Shown one piece after another: positions 29,584 through 38,217 of a DNA stretch of 64,000 nucleotides (position 1 is the first letter of the stretch; each line of letters begins with the position of its first letter). A model generated the notes under the pieces. It did no database searches. It was given only the letters and a program-made list of their open reading frames with translations, and was not told where the DNA came from. Origin of the DNA: Paenibacillus rhizovicinus (GTDB lineage: Bacteria; Bacillota; Bacilli; Paenibacillales; Paenibacillaceae). Position numbers and translations under genes: made by a program. The DNA is taken from positions 496,001 to 560,000 of the forward strand of contig NZ_CP048286.1 of assembly GCF_010365285.1 (NCBI RefSeq). Reading direction: 5' to 3'.

Positions 29584-29618
29584 AAAAAGCCAGAAGAAGA
29601 ATCATCTGCTGGCTTTTT
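29584..29618 (-). terminator. Terminator of the CopC-like gene
   Basis: AAAAAGCCAG/CTGGCTTTTT stem with a 15-base loop; T-rich end on the minus strand. Confidence 0.85.
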
Positions 29619-29628
29619 CAGGTCGTGC

Positions 29629-30378
29629 TTATTTGCTAAACATACGAATGCCGACCCCCATTACTGCCAAACAACCAAGTCCGATCGCGATGATCCATCC
29701 GGTGCTTAAGTTGCTCTTGGCCGTTGATACGGCCGGATACGCCGCCGCAGCTGGGTCCGCAGCCGTTGCAATCCCCTGACTATTCGTCGCGGCGTCGGCA
29801 GCATTAGTAGTATCGGCAGTACCTCTGCTATCGGCATCGGCAGTATCGGCAGCATCGATTGCACCTTCTGCAGCTCCCGCATCGGCAACGACATTGGCAT
29901 TCGCATTTGCCGCTCCATCGTTCGCGGACGATGCTGTTGAACCCTGCTGATCATTGACAGGCTGATCCGGTGCCGGAGTCGGGGCTGCAGTATCATTGCC
30001 TGTTGAAGGTTGTGCTTGATTAGGAGGTACGGCAACCGTAAACGAGTATTCGCCGCTAATATTGTGGCCGTCCTCGCCAATGATACGCCATGCGACCTTA
30101 TACTTGCCATTCGTTAAAGGCGCTTTGAACGCACCTTTGATATCGTTATCCCCGTTAATGCTCGTTACCGCGATTTCCTTCCCATCCTCGCCCGTAACCT
30201 TCAAGACGCTCAACGGCTCGATTGTTGTCGCGAACGTCAAGTCAATCTCTGTTAAAGCCTTCGTAACTGTGTCTCCATTAGCCGGCGTCGAGCTCTTCAA
30301 GCCGGTATGCGCCGACACCATGTTCGGCAGCATGAGCAGCGCGACGAGAATGAAGAATATCCCTGTGTAGATTTTCAA
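29629..30378 (-). CDS. CopC-domain copper-binding protein with membrane anchor
   Basis: 249 residues from a TTG start with AAGGAG 9 bases upstream; this start gives a clean signal peptide (MKIYTGIFFILVALLMLP, cleavage at VSA-H). The mature chain then begins with His, as in CopC proteins, where the first residue helps bind Cu(II). The CopC beta-barrel spans about residues 28-125 (HTGLKSSTPANGDTV, VAWRIIGEDGHNISGEYSFTV). An Ala/Asp/Thr-rich spacer of about 90 residues follows, then a membrane helix (GWIIAIGLGCLAVMGVGI) and a short basic tail. This resembles the CopC part of YcnJ without the CopD membrane domain. It likely sits on the outer face of the membrane as a copper chaperone. Confidence 0.85.
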   Translation of the reverse strand: MKIYTGIFFILVALLMLPNMVSAHTGLKSSTPANGDTVTKALTEIDLTFATTIEPLSVLKVTGEDGKEIAVTSINGDNDIKGAFKAPLTNGKYKVAWRIIGEDGHNISGEYSFTVAVPPNQAQPSTGNDTAAPTPAPDQPVNDQQGSTASSANDGAANANANVVADAGAAEGAIDAADTADADSRGTADTTNAADAATNSQGIATAADPAAAAYPAVSTAKSNLSTGWIIAIGLGCLAVMGVGIRMFSK

Positions 30379-30523
30379 TCGCTCAATCTCCTTTGTTTCC
30401 ATATGAACTTGGTCTAGTGTAACAAAGGAAATCCAGGCTGAGATGACTCTTTAGGGCTATGAGCTTTGAAATTTCATTGAACGCGGGCTGGCTGAAACAG
30501 CTCTAAGTTACACAGTTATGGGC

Positions 30524-31471
30524 TTATGCCTGTTGAACTGCGGGAATATAACAATGCTGAACTTCTAGCGGGCCTGCCGCGAATCCAAGATTGTAATACA
30601 CCGCTTCTGCATCATTCCCTTGCATGACATAGAGGCGAAGAATAGGGTAATCTTGCTCCCTTAACACGCTCAGTGCCCTTTGGATCATCTTGGTTGCAAT
30701 GCCTTTGCCCCTATGGGAAGGCACAACCGCAATATTAAATAGGGCTGGCATTCCATCCTGCAAGGAAACCAGACAGGCGCCGACTAATTGACCGCTAGTG
30801 TTGTCATAGATCAGACTCGATGCGATTCGCAGATTCTCATTGGATTCCTGAGCAAATTGCTTCGTCCATGCGGAGAAGAATTCCCGCGAGGTCCACTGTC
30901 TACGAACTCCAGATAACGTGCCGGAGTAACTGCTGTAAGAGAGCTCGCTTATTTCTTCAGCGTTGTTAAGGTTAACCTCGTCATCCATCGTGCAGAATTC
31001 GGGTACGGCAATCCTCAGATCGTCATCCCAATCGATTGAGAATGTCTCGGTAGGCCGCTGCATCCAGCGGCATCTAAATTCACCCGGCCAGAAGCCGGCT
31101 CTCGAGAAAAGGTCGATTTGATTCGGCAAAATTTCGTAGGCAAGGATAGCTTTCGTCCGATCCGATCCGTTCAGCAGCGCTTTCTTCAACAGCTGAACGA
31201 CCTTCATTTCATCATTGAACGGCGGAATGAAAAACAAGCCAAAAATCACGTTTGGCGCCATCACGACCCCGCCGATTTTCGCAGGTCCTTGATGAATCCA
31301 AAACTTTCTCCTCCAATGATTCATCTTCAAACCTTGATCCTTAAAAAATCCGTTATAGGCCATGTTATAGTAAACGGAATAATAAACGCCCCAGTCCGTT
31401 GAATCCGCTTGCGACAACGAATAACCGTCCGTTAAATCAACGATTGTCGAACCTTCAAACCAATCACGCAT
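30524..31471 (-). CDS. GNAT acetyltransferase with N-terminal extension
   Basis: 315 residues; ATG with GAGGGG 9 bases upstream. The C-terminal half is a GNAT domain: IASSLIYDNTSGQLVGACLVS, FNIAVVPSHRGKGIATKMIQ (motif A, R-G-K-G-I-A) and the terminal VYYNLGFAAGP segment. The N-terminal half also follows a GNAT-like strand/helix order (KIGGVVMAPNVIFGLFFIPPFND, EILPNQIDLFSRAGFWPGEF) but lacks a clear motif A, so this may be a double GNAT with one inactive domain. Acceptor unknown. The gene is flanked by gaps of about 120-140 bases. Confidence 0.82.
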   Translation of the reverse strand: MRDWFEGSTIVDLTDGYSLSQADSTDWGVYYSVYYNMAYNGFFKDQGLKMNHWRRKFWIHQGPAKIGGVVMAPNVIFGLFFIPPFNDEMKVVQLLKKALLNGSDRTKAILAYEILPNQIDLFSRAGFWPGEFRCRWMQRPTETFSIDWDDDLRIAVPEFCTMDDEVNLNNAEEISELSYSSYSGTLSGVRRQWTSREFFSAWTKQFAQESNENLRIASSLIYDNTSGQLVGACLVSLQDGMPALFNIAVVPSHRGKGIATKMIQRALSVLREQDYPILRLYVMQGNDAEAVYYNLGFAAGPLEVQHCYIPAVQQA

Positions 31472-31613
31472 GCGGAATGCCCCCTCGTCTCCATTAAATG
31501 CCGCTAATCATGTTCCATCTTACCGGTATCTCCCACCGTAATAATAGGGAAAACAGGAGTATAAAACGAGATCTACACTTCCGGAAGCTTATAAAAAAAA
31601 AGCGCTTCCGCGC

Positions 31614-31979
31614 CTACTCGATCTGAATAATCGTAAGTATATTGCCATCGAGATCGAAGAAATCGAATCGCCGCGGTTCGCCTTCGCGATAACCGGTCAT
31701 GACGACACCGCGTCCCTCCAGCTTGGCCCGTACGGAATCCAAATCCGCCGCGGCAAAATTAAACGGGCAATAATTCTGATTCGCCACGTAATCCTTCACT
31801 TCGACGAGATGGAAACCTACGTTGCTGCCTACGATTAGCCCCGCGAATCTCTTATTCCGCCAAGCTGTTTCCAGCCCGAATATGTCCGAATACCAATCTA
31901 CCGCCTTGCCCAAATCCCGCACAGGCAAAAATACCGCATCAATGCGCTCAACCAATTTCTCGCTTTGCTGCTCCGTCAT
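31614..31979 (-). CDS. VOC (glyoxalase/bleomycin-resistance/dioxygenase) family protein
   Basis: 121 residues from the ATG at 31979 with GAGGT(GG) 7 bases upstream; the frame is open 31 codons upstream without coding character. Two beta-alpha-beta-beta-beta modules are visible: DAVFLPVRDLGKAVDWYSDIFGLETAW and CPFNFAAADLDSVRAKLEGRG. The end FFDLDGNILTIIQ is the standard VOC tail with metal-ligand Glu replaced by Thr/Ile context, so metal dependence is uncertain. Such small proteins can be dioxygenases, lyases or drug-binding proteins. Confidence 0.85.
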   Translation of the reverse strand: MTEQQSEKLVERIDAVFLPVRDLGKAVDWYSDIFGLETAWRNKRFAGLIVGSNVGFHLVEVKDYVANQNYCPFNFAAADLDSVRAKLEGRGVVMTGYREGEPRRFDFFDLDGNILTIIQIE

Positions 31980-32161
31980 AAGGACCACCTCTTCGAATGA
32001 ATTAGGATTGCAGCATGCTCGCCATGCTGCGAAGTCGTTCGATTGCTTGCTCCTCTCCTTTCCAGGCCTCAATCATATAGATGCCAATCAATCAAAAAGG
32101 CTAACAAAACAAAACGAGAATCATATAAATATAAAATCATGAATACGGAGCGTGAACGTGC

Positions 32162-32890
32162 ATGCAGCCTTTAGTATCCGTTGTTATCCCGTTCTATAAT
32201 TGCGCATATGTAGATCAGGCGATCGAAAGTGCATTGAACCAAACCTACCCCCATCTTGAAATCATCCTTGTCGACGATGGATCTACGCGGTTCCTAGAAA
32301 CCGTGGAGCCCTATAAAGGGACTGTCAGATACATCCGACAGAGGAACGGCGGCACGGCGTCCGCGCTGAATACCGGCATCGCGCACGCATATGGCGACTA
32401 CTTCGTCTGGCTAAGCGCGGACGATGTCTTCCAACCGGATAAAATCACGAAGCAAATCGGTCTCCTGCTCGAAAACAAAGGTAATTTTTGTCATACGTCG
32501 TATGCCCACATGGATCATCATAACCAAATCACGGACACGCTGAAAGGCTTTGATTTCCCGGAGAAAATCCACCTTGTAGACACATTAAAGTTAGGCTGCA
32601 TCATCAACGGTTCCTCTGTCATGATCGGGATGGAAGTCTTCCAACGCTTAGGCTTGTTCGACGAATCGCTGCGCTATACGCACGATTATGATATGTGGCT
32701 GCGAATACTGCCGCATTACGAGTTTTACTACATCCATGAAGATTTAGTTCATTATCGGATTCATGCGGACATGGGATCCAACAGACATGCCAAGAAAATT
32801 CAAAACGAAGTCCTTCTTGTGCAGCAAAAGCATCATGGCAGCATGACTGAACTCGCACGGTTCTTGCGCCAAGCTTCGAACCCCTCATAA
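32162..32890 (+). CDS. Family 2 glycosyltransferase
   Basis: 242 residues. GT-A fold: VSVVIPFYNCAYVDQAIESAL at residues 5-25, the first acidic pair in ILVDDGST, the NGGTASALNTGI sugar-nucleotide loop and the DxD-like motif LSADDVF. FDESLRYTHDYDMWLRIL supplies the catalytic Asp region. There is no membrane segment, so it acts in the cytosol on a nucleotide-sugar donor. GGAG is 11 bases before the ATG. It is followed by a 125-residue beta-rich protein on the same strand; glycosylation of a surface or spore component is possible but not shown. Confidence 0.88.
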   Translation: MQPLVSVVIPFYNCAYVDQAIESALNQTYPHLEIILVDDGSTRFLETVEPYKGTVRYIRQRNGGTASALNTGIAHAYGDYFVWLSADDVFQPDKITKQIGLLLENKGNFCHTSYAHMDHHNQITDTLKGFDFPEKIHLVDTLKLGCIINGSSVMIGMEVFQRLGLFDESLRYTHDYDMWLRILPHYEFYYIHEDLVHYRIHADMGSNRHAKKIQNEVLLVQQKHHGSMTELARFLRQASNPS

Positions 32891-32989
32891 AAAATCCAAA
32901 ATAAGGTAATGACTCTCCGGGTAAACGCATAGGACAACCTCATTCCGATTTCATAGATTAATAGAAACGATAGGGAGGAGTGAATCTGA

Positions 32990-33367
32990 ATGCCCTTTAC
33001 TACAGGATGGATTACCAACACGCGCGATTTCGGCACCGCCGCAACGAACATCGTGGTCAATCTTAAGAACGCCGATCAGGCGAATGGAGCAACGATCATT
33101 CTAGAAATACTTGGTTCGCCGGATGGCTCTAGTTTTGCCCCAATTTATGCGCAATCCGTTATTTTGGCTCCGAACAGCAACCAAGCATTGGTTTTTTTCA
33201 TCGCCGGCAACGTTTCATATGAAGTTCAATATGAAGTCATCGTGTCACAAAGCAATAATGTGGTCATAACCGTATTCGGAATTAACGAGTTCGGGAATCT
33301 CGTTACGAACCAGCGTTACGTACCGTCTGAGTTTACTTTCATTGACCAATTATCGCCATTGGCTTAA
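32990..33367 (+). CDS. Beta-rich uncharacterised protein, 125 residues
   Basis: ATG with GGGAGGAG 8 bases upstream and a strong terminator after the stop, so a real gene. The chain begins MPFTTGWITNTRDFGTAA and has alternating hydrophobic/polar strands (ATIILEILGSPDGSSFAPI, NQALVFFIAGNVSYEVQYEV, NNVVITVFGINEFGNLV). It lacks a signal peptide and Cys. I recognise no family; the strand pattern suggests a small beta-sandwich, possibly a spore or surface protein. A 100-base gap separates it from the glycosyltransferase gene upstream. Confidence 0.7.
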   Translation: MPFTTGWITNTRDFGTAATNIVVNLKNADQANGATIILEILGSPDGSSFAPIYAQSVILAPNSNQALVFFIAGNVSYEVQYEVIVSQSNNVVITVFGINEFGNLVTNQRYVPSEFTFIDQLSPLA

Positions 33368-33378
33368 CAATCAAAGCA

Positions 33379-33420
33379 ACCGAGAAAGCTTGCTCGTTCA
33401 AGCTTCTCGGTTCTTTTGGT
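33379..33420 (+). terminator. Terminator of the 125-residue protein gene
   Basis: ACCGAG(A)AAGCTTG pairs with CAAGCTTCTCGGT around a 6-base loop, followed by TTCTTTTGG. It overlaps the 3' end of the convergent membrane protein gene. Confidence 0.85.
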
Positions 33421-33703
33421 TTATCATTTTCCTTCTGGATGATATAGAAAGCCAACTAAAATTCATATACGTCAATATCGGGATGGACAGCAATAATGTA
33501 TAGCGCTTCTCATAGTCAATGCCGAACCTTCTCGATTTCTCATCGTGATTGTAGAGCTGTACGTATGCGATCACCAAGACCAGTACGTTGATCGCGATAG
33601 CCGCTAACATACCTGACCATCTGCTACCTCTATTCCGCATGATCATGATCGATACCATCATTGACACTAGGAATGTCAAGACAACGATAATGACGTTTAG
33701 CAA
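33398..33703 (-). CDS. Small membrane protein with three hydrophobic segments
   Basis: 101 residues from a TTG start with GGAGG 7 bases upstream. Hydrophobic segments: VIIVVLTFLVSMMVSIMIM, MLAAIAINVLVLVIAYVQLY and LLLSIPILTYMNFSWLSI, separated by basic loops, with a basic C-terminus (SSRRKMINQKNREA). No family recognised. The clear ribosome site and membrane pattern support it; it overlaps the terminator of the convergent gene, which suggests that its 3' end is shared with that hairpin. Confidence 0.6.
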   Translation of the reverse strand: MLNVIIVVLTFLVSMMVSIMIMRNRGSRWSGMLAAIAINVLVLVIAYVQLYNHDEKSRRFGIDYEKRYTLLLSIPILTYMNFSWLSISSRRKMINQKNREA

Positions 33704-33916
33704 CGTTCCGCCTCCTTGTTTGAATAGGACATTTCAATTGTATTAACGCAGGAATTTGAGAAAAGTTTCCATTTACGCCGAATATTATCTTAAAATCCCG
33801 AATTCTTTTGCTGCAGCTTTATGAATGGCCCACTCCATAGTCTGAAGCCCTTCATACGATATAACGTTCCACATGCAGGATGAAGGCTTCATTACTCGCT
33901 CAAAGGGAGTTGGGAT

Positions 33917-35275
33917 TTGTTGAAATCCAAGACGAAACTTACCGGGCTGGTTATTTTCAAAGGTGATCCCGGATACGATGTTGCTCGTAAGAATTGGGAC
34001 CCGCATACTGACAGATTCCCCAAAGTGTTTGTTTTTGCGAAATGCACGCAGGACGTGGCAAATGCCATCCGCTGGGCCAACGAAAATAACGTCCCTGTTC
34101 GTCCGAGAAGCGGAAGGCACTCCCTAGAGGTCAATCTATCGCAGGTCAATGGCGGCATTGTCATTGACGTAAGCAAAATGAAGAAAATAACGCTGAATAA
34201 AAAAAGAAGCACCGCGATTGTCGGATCAGGCAATACGGTGGGAAGAATCGCCAAAACGCTTGCGCCGCTTGGTTATATTGCTCCGTTTGGCGACAGCCCG
34301 TCCGTTGGGATCGGCGGCATCACGCTCGGCGGAGGCATCGGACCTCTTCAAAGGACGGTCGGTCTCGTCAGCGATAATCTGATCGCGCTCGAAATGGTCG
34401 ATGCGAAGGGCAGAGTCATTCGCGCCAACAAGAAACGCAACTCGGATCTCCTATGGGCTTCCAAAGGAGGCGGCGGCGGCAACTTCGGCGTATACACCAG
34501 GTACAAATTCAAGGTCCATGCCGCTCCGGAGAAGGCAACGGTATACCGGATCACCTGGCCGTGGGAGCAATTCCCGGAAGTGCTGAAAGCTTGGCAGAGA
34601 TGGGCGCCCTGCGTTGACGACAGACTCGGCAGCGAGTTATCCATCGGCCCTAAGAAGGGCGGCAATGTCACCATGAACGGACTCTTCCTCGGATCGAAGA
34701 CGGAGGCCCTCCGCCTGTTGAAGCCCATGACGAGCATCGGAACGACGACAAGCAAGCTCATTCGGTTACTGCCTTACCCGAAAGTCGTGGATTTTCTGCT
34801 GCCTCCCGATCCTGTCCTTACGCAAAGGGAAAGCAACCAATTCTCCAGCGGCTTCGGCCGGCATCCGTTCCCCGATAAAGCCATTAAGTCCATGCGCAAG
34901 TTTCTAGAACAGGTTGAAGGCCAATTCGCGGGATTCTTCTTCCTCAACTGGGGCGGAGCCGTAAGCCGCGTAGCCCCTAAAGCGACGGCGTTCTACTGGC
35001 GTAAAGCGAAATTTTACGTCGAGTGGAACAGCTCTTGGGTCAAGAAATCCGATGCCGCCAAAAATATCGCCGTCGCTCGCGAAACGCGCCGAAAGCTGCA
35101 GCCTTATATTGTGGGCTCCTATATTAACGTTCCTGACCAAGGAATCCAAAACTCCGGACCGGTCTACTATGGCGCCAACTATCCTCGATTGCGGCGAGTG
35201 AAGGCGAAATACGATCCGGGTAATGTGTTTCATAATCCGCAAAGCATTCCGCCGGCTGGCAGGAGAAAAGGCTAA
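33917..35275 (+). CDS. FAD-linked oxidase of the berberine bridge enzyme / PCMH type
   Basis: 452 residues from a TTG pair with GGGAG 7 bases upstream. The PCMH-type FAD-binding domain covers about residues 30-205: RPRSGRHSLE has the His expected to carry 8-alpha-histidyl FAD, then GIVIDVSKMKK, GGITLGGGIGPLQRTVGL and GGGGGNFGV. The second covalent Cys of bicovalent family members is not seen (PFGDSPSVG at that place). The C-terminal BBE domain ends VPDQGIQN, YYGANYPRLRRVKAKYDPGNVFHNPQSI, which is the typical BBE tail. These enzymes oxidise sugars, alcohols or alkaloid-like compounds with O2. No signal peptide; monocistronic. Confidence 0.9.
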   Translation: MLKSKTKLTGLVIFKGDPGYDVARKNWDPHTDRFPKVFVFAKCTQDVANAIRWANENNVPVRPRSGRHSLEVNLSQVNGGIVIDVSKMKKITLNKKRSTAIVGSGNTVGRIAKTLAPLGYIAPFGDSPSVGIGGITLGGGIGPLQRTVGLVSDNLIALEMVDAKGRVIRANKKRNSDLLWASKGGGGGNFGVYTRYKFKVHAAPEKATVYRITWPWEQFPEVLKAWQRWAPCVDDRLGSELSIGPKKGGNVTMNGLFLGSKTEALRLLKPMTSIGTTTSKLIRLLPYPKVVDFLLPPDPVLTQRESNQFSSGFGRHPFPDKAIKSMRKFLEQVEGQFAGFFFLNWGGAVSRVAPKATAFYWRKAKFYVEWNSSWVKKSDAAKNIAVARETRRKLQPYIVGSYINVPDQGIQNSGPVYYGANYPRLRRVKAKYDPGNVFHNPQSIPPAGRRKG

Positions 35276-35321
35276 TCGGGAAATAGCAGTCCGCTTTAGT
35301 CCTTAAGACTCTTCAATCGAC

Positions 35322-35353
35322 AAAGGAGACAGCCGACGTCGGCTGTCCCCTTT
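35322..35353. terminator. Bidirectional terminator between convergent genes
   Basis: AAAGGaGACAGCCGAC and GTCGGCTGTCcCCTTT form a 16-base near-perfect hairpin; it can end the flavoenzyme gene and the ABC operon. Confidence 0.85.
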
Positions 35354-35364
35354 GTGATCGTTCC

Positions 35365-37611
35365 TTATGCCGTGATTCCCACGGAATCAGGCTGCTTCTT
35401 CCCTGCAGCCTGCTGATCTTGTTTCTTCGCCATATTGCGCTGCGCGTGAATCAAGTTATAATAAATGCCTTGCTTCTCGAGCAGCTCCATATGCGTACCG
35501 ACTTCGGCGACTTCGCCTTTCTCCAGCACGATCAGGCGATCGGCGTGGCGAAGCGTGGACAGCCGGTGGGCGATCGCAATGGTCGTGCGATTCTTCGTTA
35601 CCCGCTGCAGCGCTTCTTGGATCGCCGTCTCCGTATCGATATCGAGCGAAGCCGTCGCCTCATCCAGAATGAGAATGCGCGGGTTGTTCAGGACCGCCCT
35701 CGCGATCGCCAGCCGCTGCCGTTCGCCGCCGGACAAGTTGTTGCCGTTCTCGTCGAGCATCGTGTCGTATCCGTCCGGGAAATTAATGATGAACTGATGC
35801 GCATTGGCGACCCGCGCGGCTTGGATGATCTCTTCATAGGTCGCGTCCGGTTTGGCGTAACGGATGTTCTCCATGATCGTTCCCGTGAACAGGAATGTCT
35901 CCTGCAGCACGACGCCGATTTGCGATCGGAGATCCGCTTGCTTAATCGTCCGAATATCGACGTCGTCGATCAGGATTTCGCCGTCCGTCACGTCGTAGAA
36001 CCGGGAGATCAGATTGATGAGCGTTGATTTCCCGGAGCCCGAATGACCGACAAGCCCGATCATCTCGCCTTGCTTGACATCGAAGCTCACTTCCTTGAGC
36101 ACGGGTTCATACGTCTTATAACCGAAGATAACGTTGCGGAACGAGATCTGACCCTCGATCGTAAGCTTCCCGCTGTTCTCCTTATCCAGCACCTCCGGCT
36201 GCTCGTCAATGACCGAGAAGACGCGATCGATGGAAATGACGGCGTTGGCTACCCATCTCGGCATGAACATTAACCATGCGATCGGTCCGAAGATCATAGC
36301 TGCATAAGAGCTGAATTGGATGAGTTCGCCGATATTCATTTGCTTGTCGAGAATTAAGTTGCACGCGATCAACAACACGAAATATTGCCCAAGCTCGATC
36401 AGATAATTCGTGATCGGCGACAGAATGCTGAACAGCTTCTCGCTGTTCACCGTGGCTGCGGCAAATTCGCTGTTGTACGCCCGGAATTTCTTGATTTCCC
36501 GTTCTTCTTTCCCGAACGCCTTCACGACTCGAATGCCGCTCAGCACGTCATGCAGGAACGAATTCGCTTTATCGAATACGCGCCATTGCTTGTGGAACAG
36601 TTTCCACAGCACCGATTTCCAAATATAGCGATGGAGATAGGCCACGATAGGTGCTGGAATGAGAACGACGATCGCTAAACGCCAATCCGCGTGGAAGAGC
36701 AAGTAACTGGCGCTCAGCAGCATGATGAGCTGGAATATCGCGGTCGTGCACAGCTCTTGAATGAGCTGCCGGATCCGGTCGGTATCGGAGGTCACCCGGT
36801 TCATGATATCTCCGGCCCGCTGCGAAGTCAGAAATCCGAGCGACAGCTGCTGCGTCTTGTCGAACACCATCTTCCGCAAATCCGCCGCGATGCCCGAGCT
36901 CACGCCGGCCATGATGCGGTTCTTCGAAATGTTCAGCACCTCTCCGAACACCAGTACGGCCAGCATGCCTGCAATGCCAAGGAAGAACATGGCTTTGTCC
37001 GCGCTCTGCCCGTCGATCGGCTGCAGGGCGGAGTTGACCAGCAGCTTCTGGAAGTACGGTCCAGCGAGCGTAATCCCCGAAGTAGCGAACAATACGAGGA
37101 GACCGAGCGCGAGCGTCTTCCAGTGCGCGCGCGATACCGCGAAGAGCCGCTTGATCGCCGCGGATTTGTTCATGCAGACCGGACACACCCGGGTGCCGCG
37201 AATGAGCGGGCCGCCGCACTTGGCGCAGATTCGTTCTTCTTCGGTATTGAAGATGCGAATCGGCCGCTTGGCCGACATGTCGTTCAGAATCTGCGCGATG
37301 AAGCCGTACCTCGCCGCATGCTGCATCGTAACGCGGACGATGATCCGTTTGGTCTGGTTCACTTCGGCTTCCAGCACCGCATTGCCGATGAGCGGAAGGA
37401 TTTTATAGTTGGTCGCTTCCCCGATGTCATGCTGTTCCTTGACGCTGCCGTTCTCGATATAGGCCCATTTCTCTTCCCCGATGACCAGGTATCCCGACAT
37501 CCTCCGCCCGGTCAGCGACAAATCGGCAGGCACGCAATAAAGAACGGTTTGCCCGATGGCCTGCTTTGCAGCTATGAGATCCTGCTCGGCAAGCTTGAAA
37601 TTGAGATTCAT
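35365..37611 (-). CDS. ABC exporter half-transporter with N-terminal extra domain and zinc ribbon (1)
   Basis: 748 residues from the ATG at 37611 (GGGGAG 9 bases upstream). Residues ~1-115 form a beta-rich domain (GYLVIGEEKWAYIENGSV) that resembles a PH-like fold, followed by a rubredoxin/zinc-ribbon knuckle C129-x2-C132-x10-C143-x2-C146. An ABC exporter follows: six membrane segments at ~165-450, then the nucleotide-binding domain with Walker A GHSGSGKST, signature LSGGERQRLAIARA, Walker B ILILDEATAS and H-switch IAHRLST. It is the last of three coupled genes. With the other half-transporter it likely forms a heterodimer. The cytosolic zinc ribbon before a type IV exporter is unusual. Cargo unknown. 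Confidence 0.9.
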   Translation of the reverse strand: MNLNFKLAEQDLIAAKQAIGQTVLYCVPADLSLTGRRMSGYLVIGEEKWAYIENGSVKEQHDIGEATNYKILPLIGNAVLEAEVNQTKRIIVRVTMQHAARYGFIAQILNDMSAKRPIRIFNTEEERICAKCGGPLIRGTRVCPVCMNKSAAIKRLFAVSRAHWKTLALGLLVLFATSGITLAGPYFQKLLVNSALQPIDGQSADKAMFFLGIAGMLAVLVFGEVLNISKNRIMAGVSSGIAADLRKMVFDKTQQLSLGFLTSQRAGDIMNRVTSDTDRIRQLIQELCTTAIFQLIMLLSASYLLFHADWRLAIVVLIPAPIVAYLHRYIWKSVLWKLFHKQWRVFDKANSFLHDVLSGIRVVKAFGKEEREIKKFRAYNSEFAAATVNSEKLFSILSPITNYLIELGQYFVLLIACNLILDKQMNIGELIQFSSYAAMIFGPIAWLMFMPRWVANAVISIDRVFSVIDEQPEVLDKENSGKLTIEGQISFRNVIFGYKTYEPVLKEVSFDVKQGEMIGLVGHSGSGKSTLINLISRFYDVTDGEILIDDVDIRTIKQADLRSQIGVVLQETFLFTGTIMENIRYAKPDATYEEIIQAARVANAHQFIINFPDGYDTMLDENGNNLSGGERQRLAIARAVLNNPRILILDEATASLDIDTETAIQEALQRVTKNRTTIAIAHRLSTLRHADRLIVLEKGEVAEVGTHMELLEKQGIYYNLIHAQRNMAKKQDQQAAGKKQPDSVGITA

Positions 37612-37647
37612 TTCAGCCTTCTCCCCTTTTAGCAAGCGCTGCCTTGC

Positions 37648-38217
37648 TTACATGCACATTTCGACCATCCGGTATTCCTTGTCGCTTAAGCTGCTGAGGT
37701 CCGGGATCACGAATCTATTGCCGTCCACGTCCGTGACCAGCAGGCGGGTCGCTGTGATCAGCTTCGTATTGCCGCCGCCTCCGCGAACCGTAAACCGGCA
37801 TAAGCCTGCCGTCGTCTCCGTCTCCCAATACGCATAGCCGAACTCTTCTTTGACCCGGAGCACCTTGGTAATCTCGGGAGCAAAATAACGGATGCGCACC
37901 TGTTCCTCCAAGAGCTTCGCCGTTTCCTCGGGAAAATCGTCCAACGAGCGGATCATGCCGATTTCCTTGTTCTCGATGTTTCGCACCGACAGATAGATGC
38001 GCTTGTTCGTATGCGGGAATGAGCAATGGACGTATACGGCCGGATGCTCCGCGCCATCCACGGTGACGGCGAGCATTTGACCTGCCGTCTTCGCGAAGAC
38101 GGCGTTGGAACGCGTTAAGTAATTGATATTCGCCGCATCCGACAGATCGGAGGTCGGCTTCGCGGTATCTGTCAGTTTCTCCATTGCATCGGAGGAAGCT
38201 GCATGCTGGATTGTCAC
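37648..38217 (-). CDS. DUF1854 protein encoded between two ABC half-transporters
   Basis: 189 residues from a GTG whose GTGA overlaps the stop of the upstream ABC gene; GAGGTG is 8 bases before it. The core is VYVHCSFPHTNKRIYLSVRN, EIGMIRSLDDFPEETAKLLEEQ (a highly conserved DUF1854 segment), RIRYFAPEITKVLRVKEEFGYAYWE and GLCRFTVRG. DUF1854 proteins have been noted beside ABC transporters and, in proteobacteria, near cyanophycin genes; no cyanophycin gene is in this window. It is soluble. Its tight position between the two transporter halves indicates a partner or regulator of the exporter, or an enzyme acting on the cargo. Confidence 0.88.
   Translation of the reverse strand: MTIQHAASSDAMEKLTDTAKPTSDLSDAANINYLTRSNAVFAKTAGQMLAVTVDGAEHPAVYVHCSFPHTNKRIYLSVRNIENKEIGMIRSLDDFPEETAKLLEEQVRIRYFAPEITKVLRVKEEFGYAYWETETTAGLCRFTVRGGGGNTKLITATRLLVTDVDGNRFVIPDLSSLSDKEYRMVEMCM

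Noticed and set aside
31565-31612. Possible terminator with CGGAAGC/GCTTCCG around a long A-rich stretch
   Set aside because: The A/T run sits in the loop rather than after the stem, so it does not fit an intrinsic terminator.
33785-33871. Short minus-strand peptide MWNVISYEGLQTMEWAIHKA...
   Set aside because: Looks protein-like but only 29 codons, with no ribosome binding site or terminator; too weak to call a gene.
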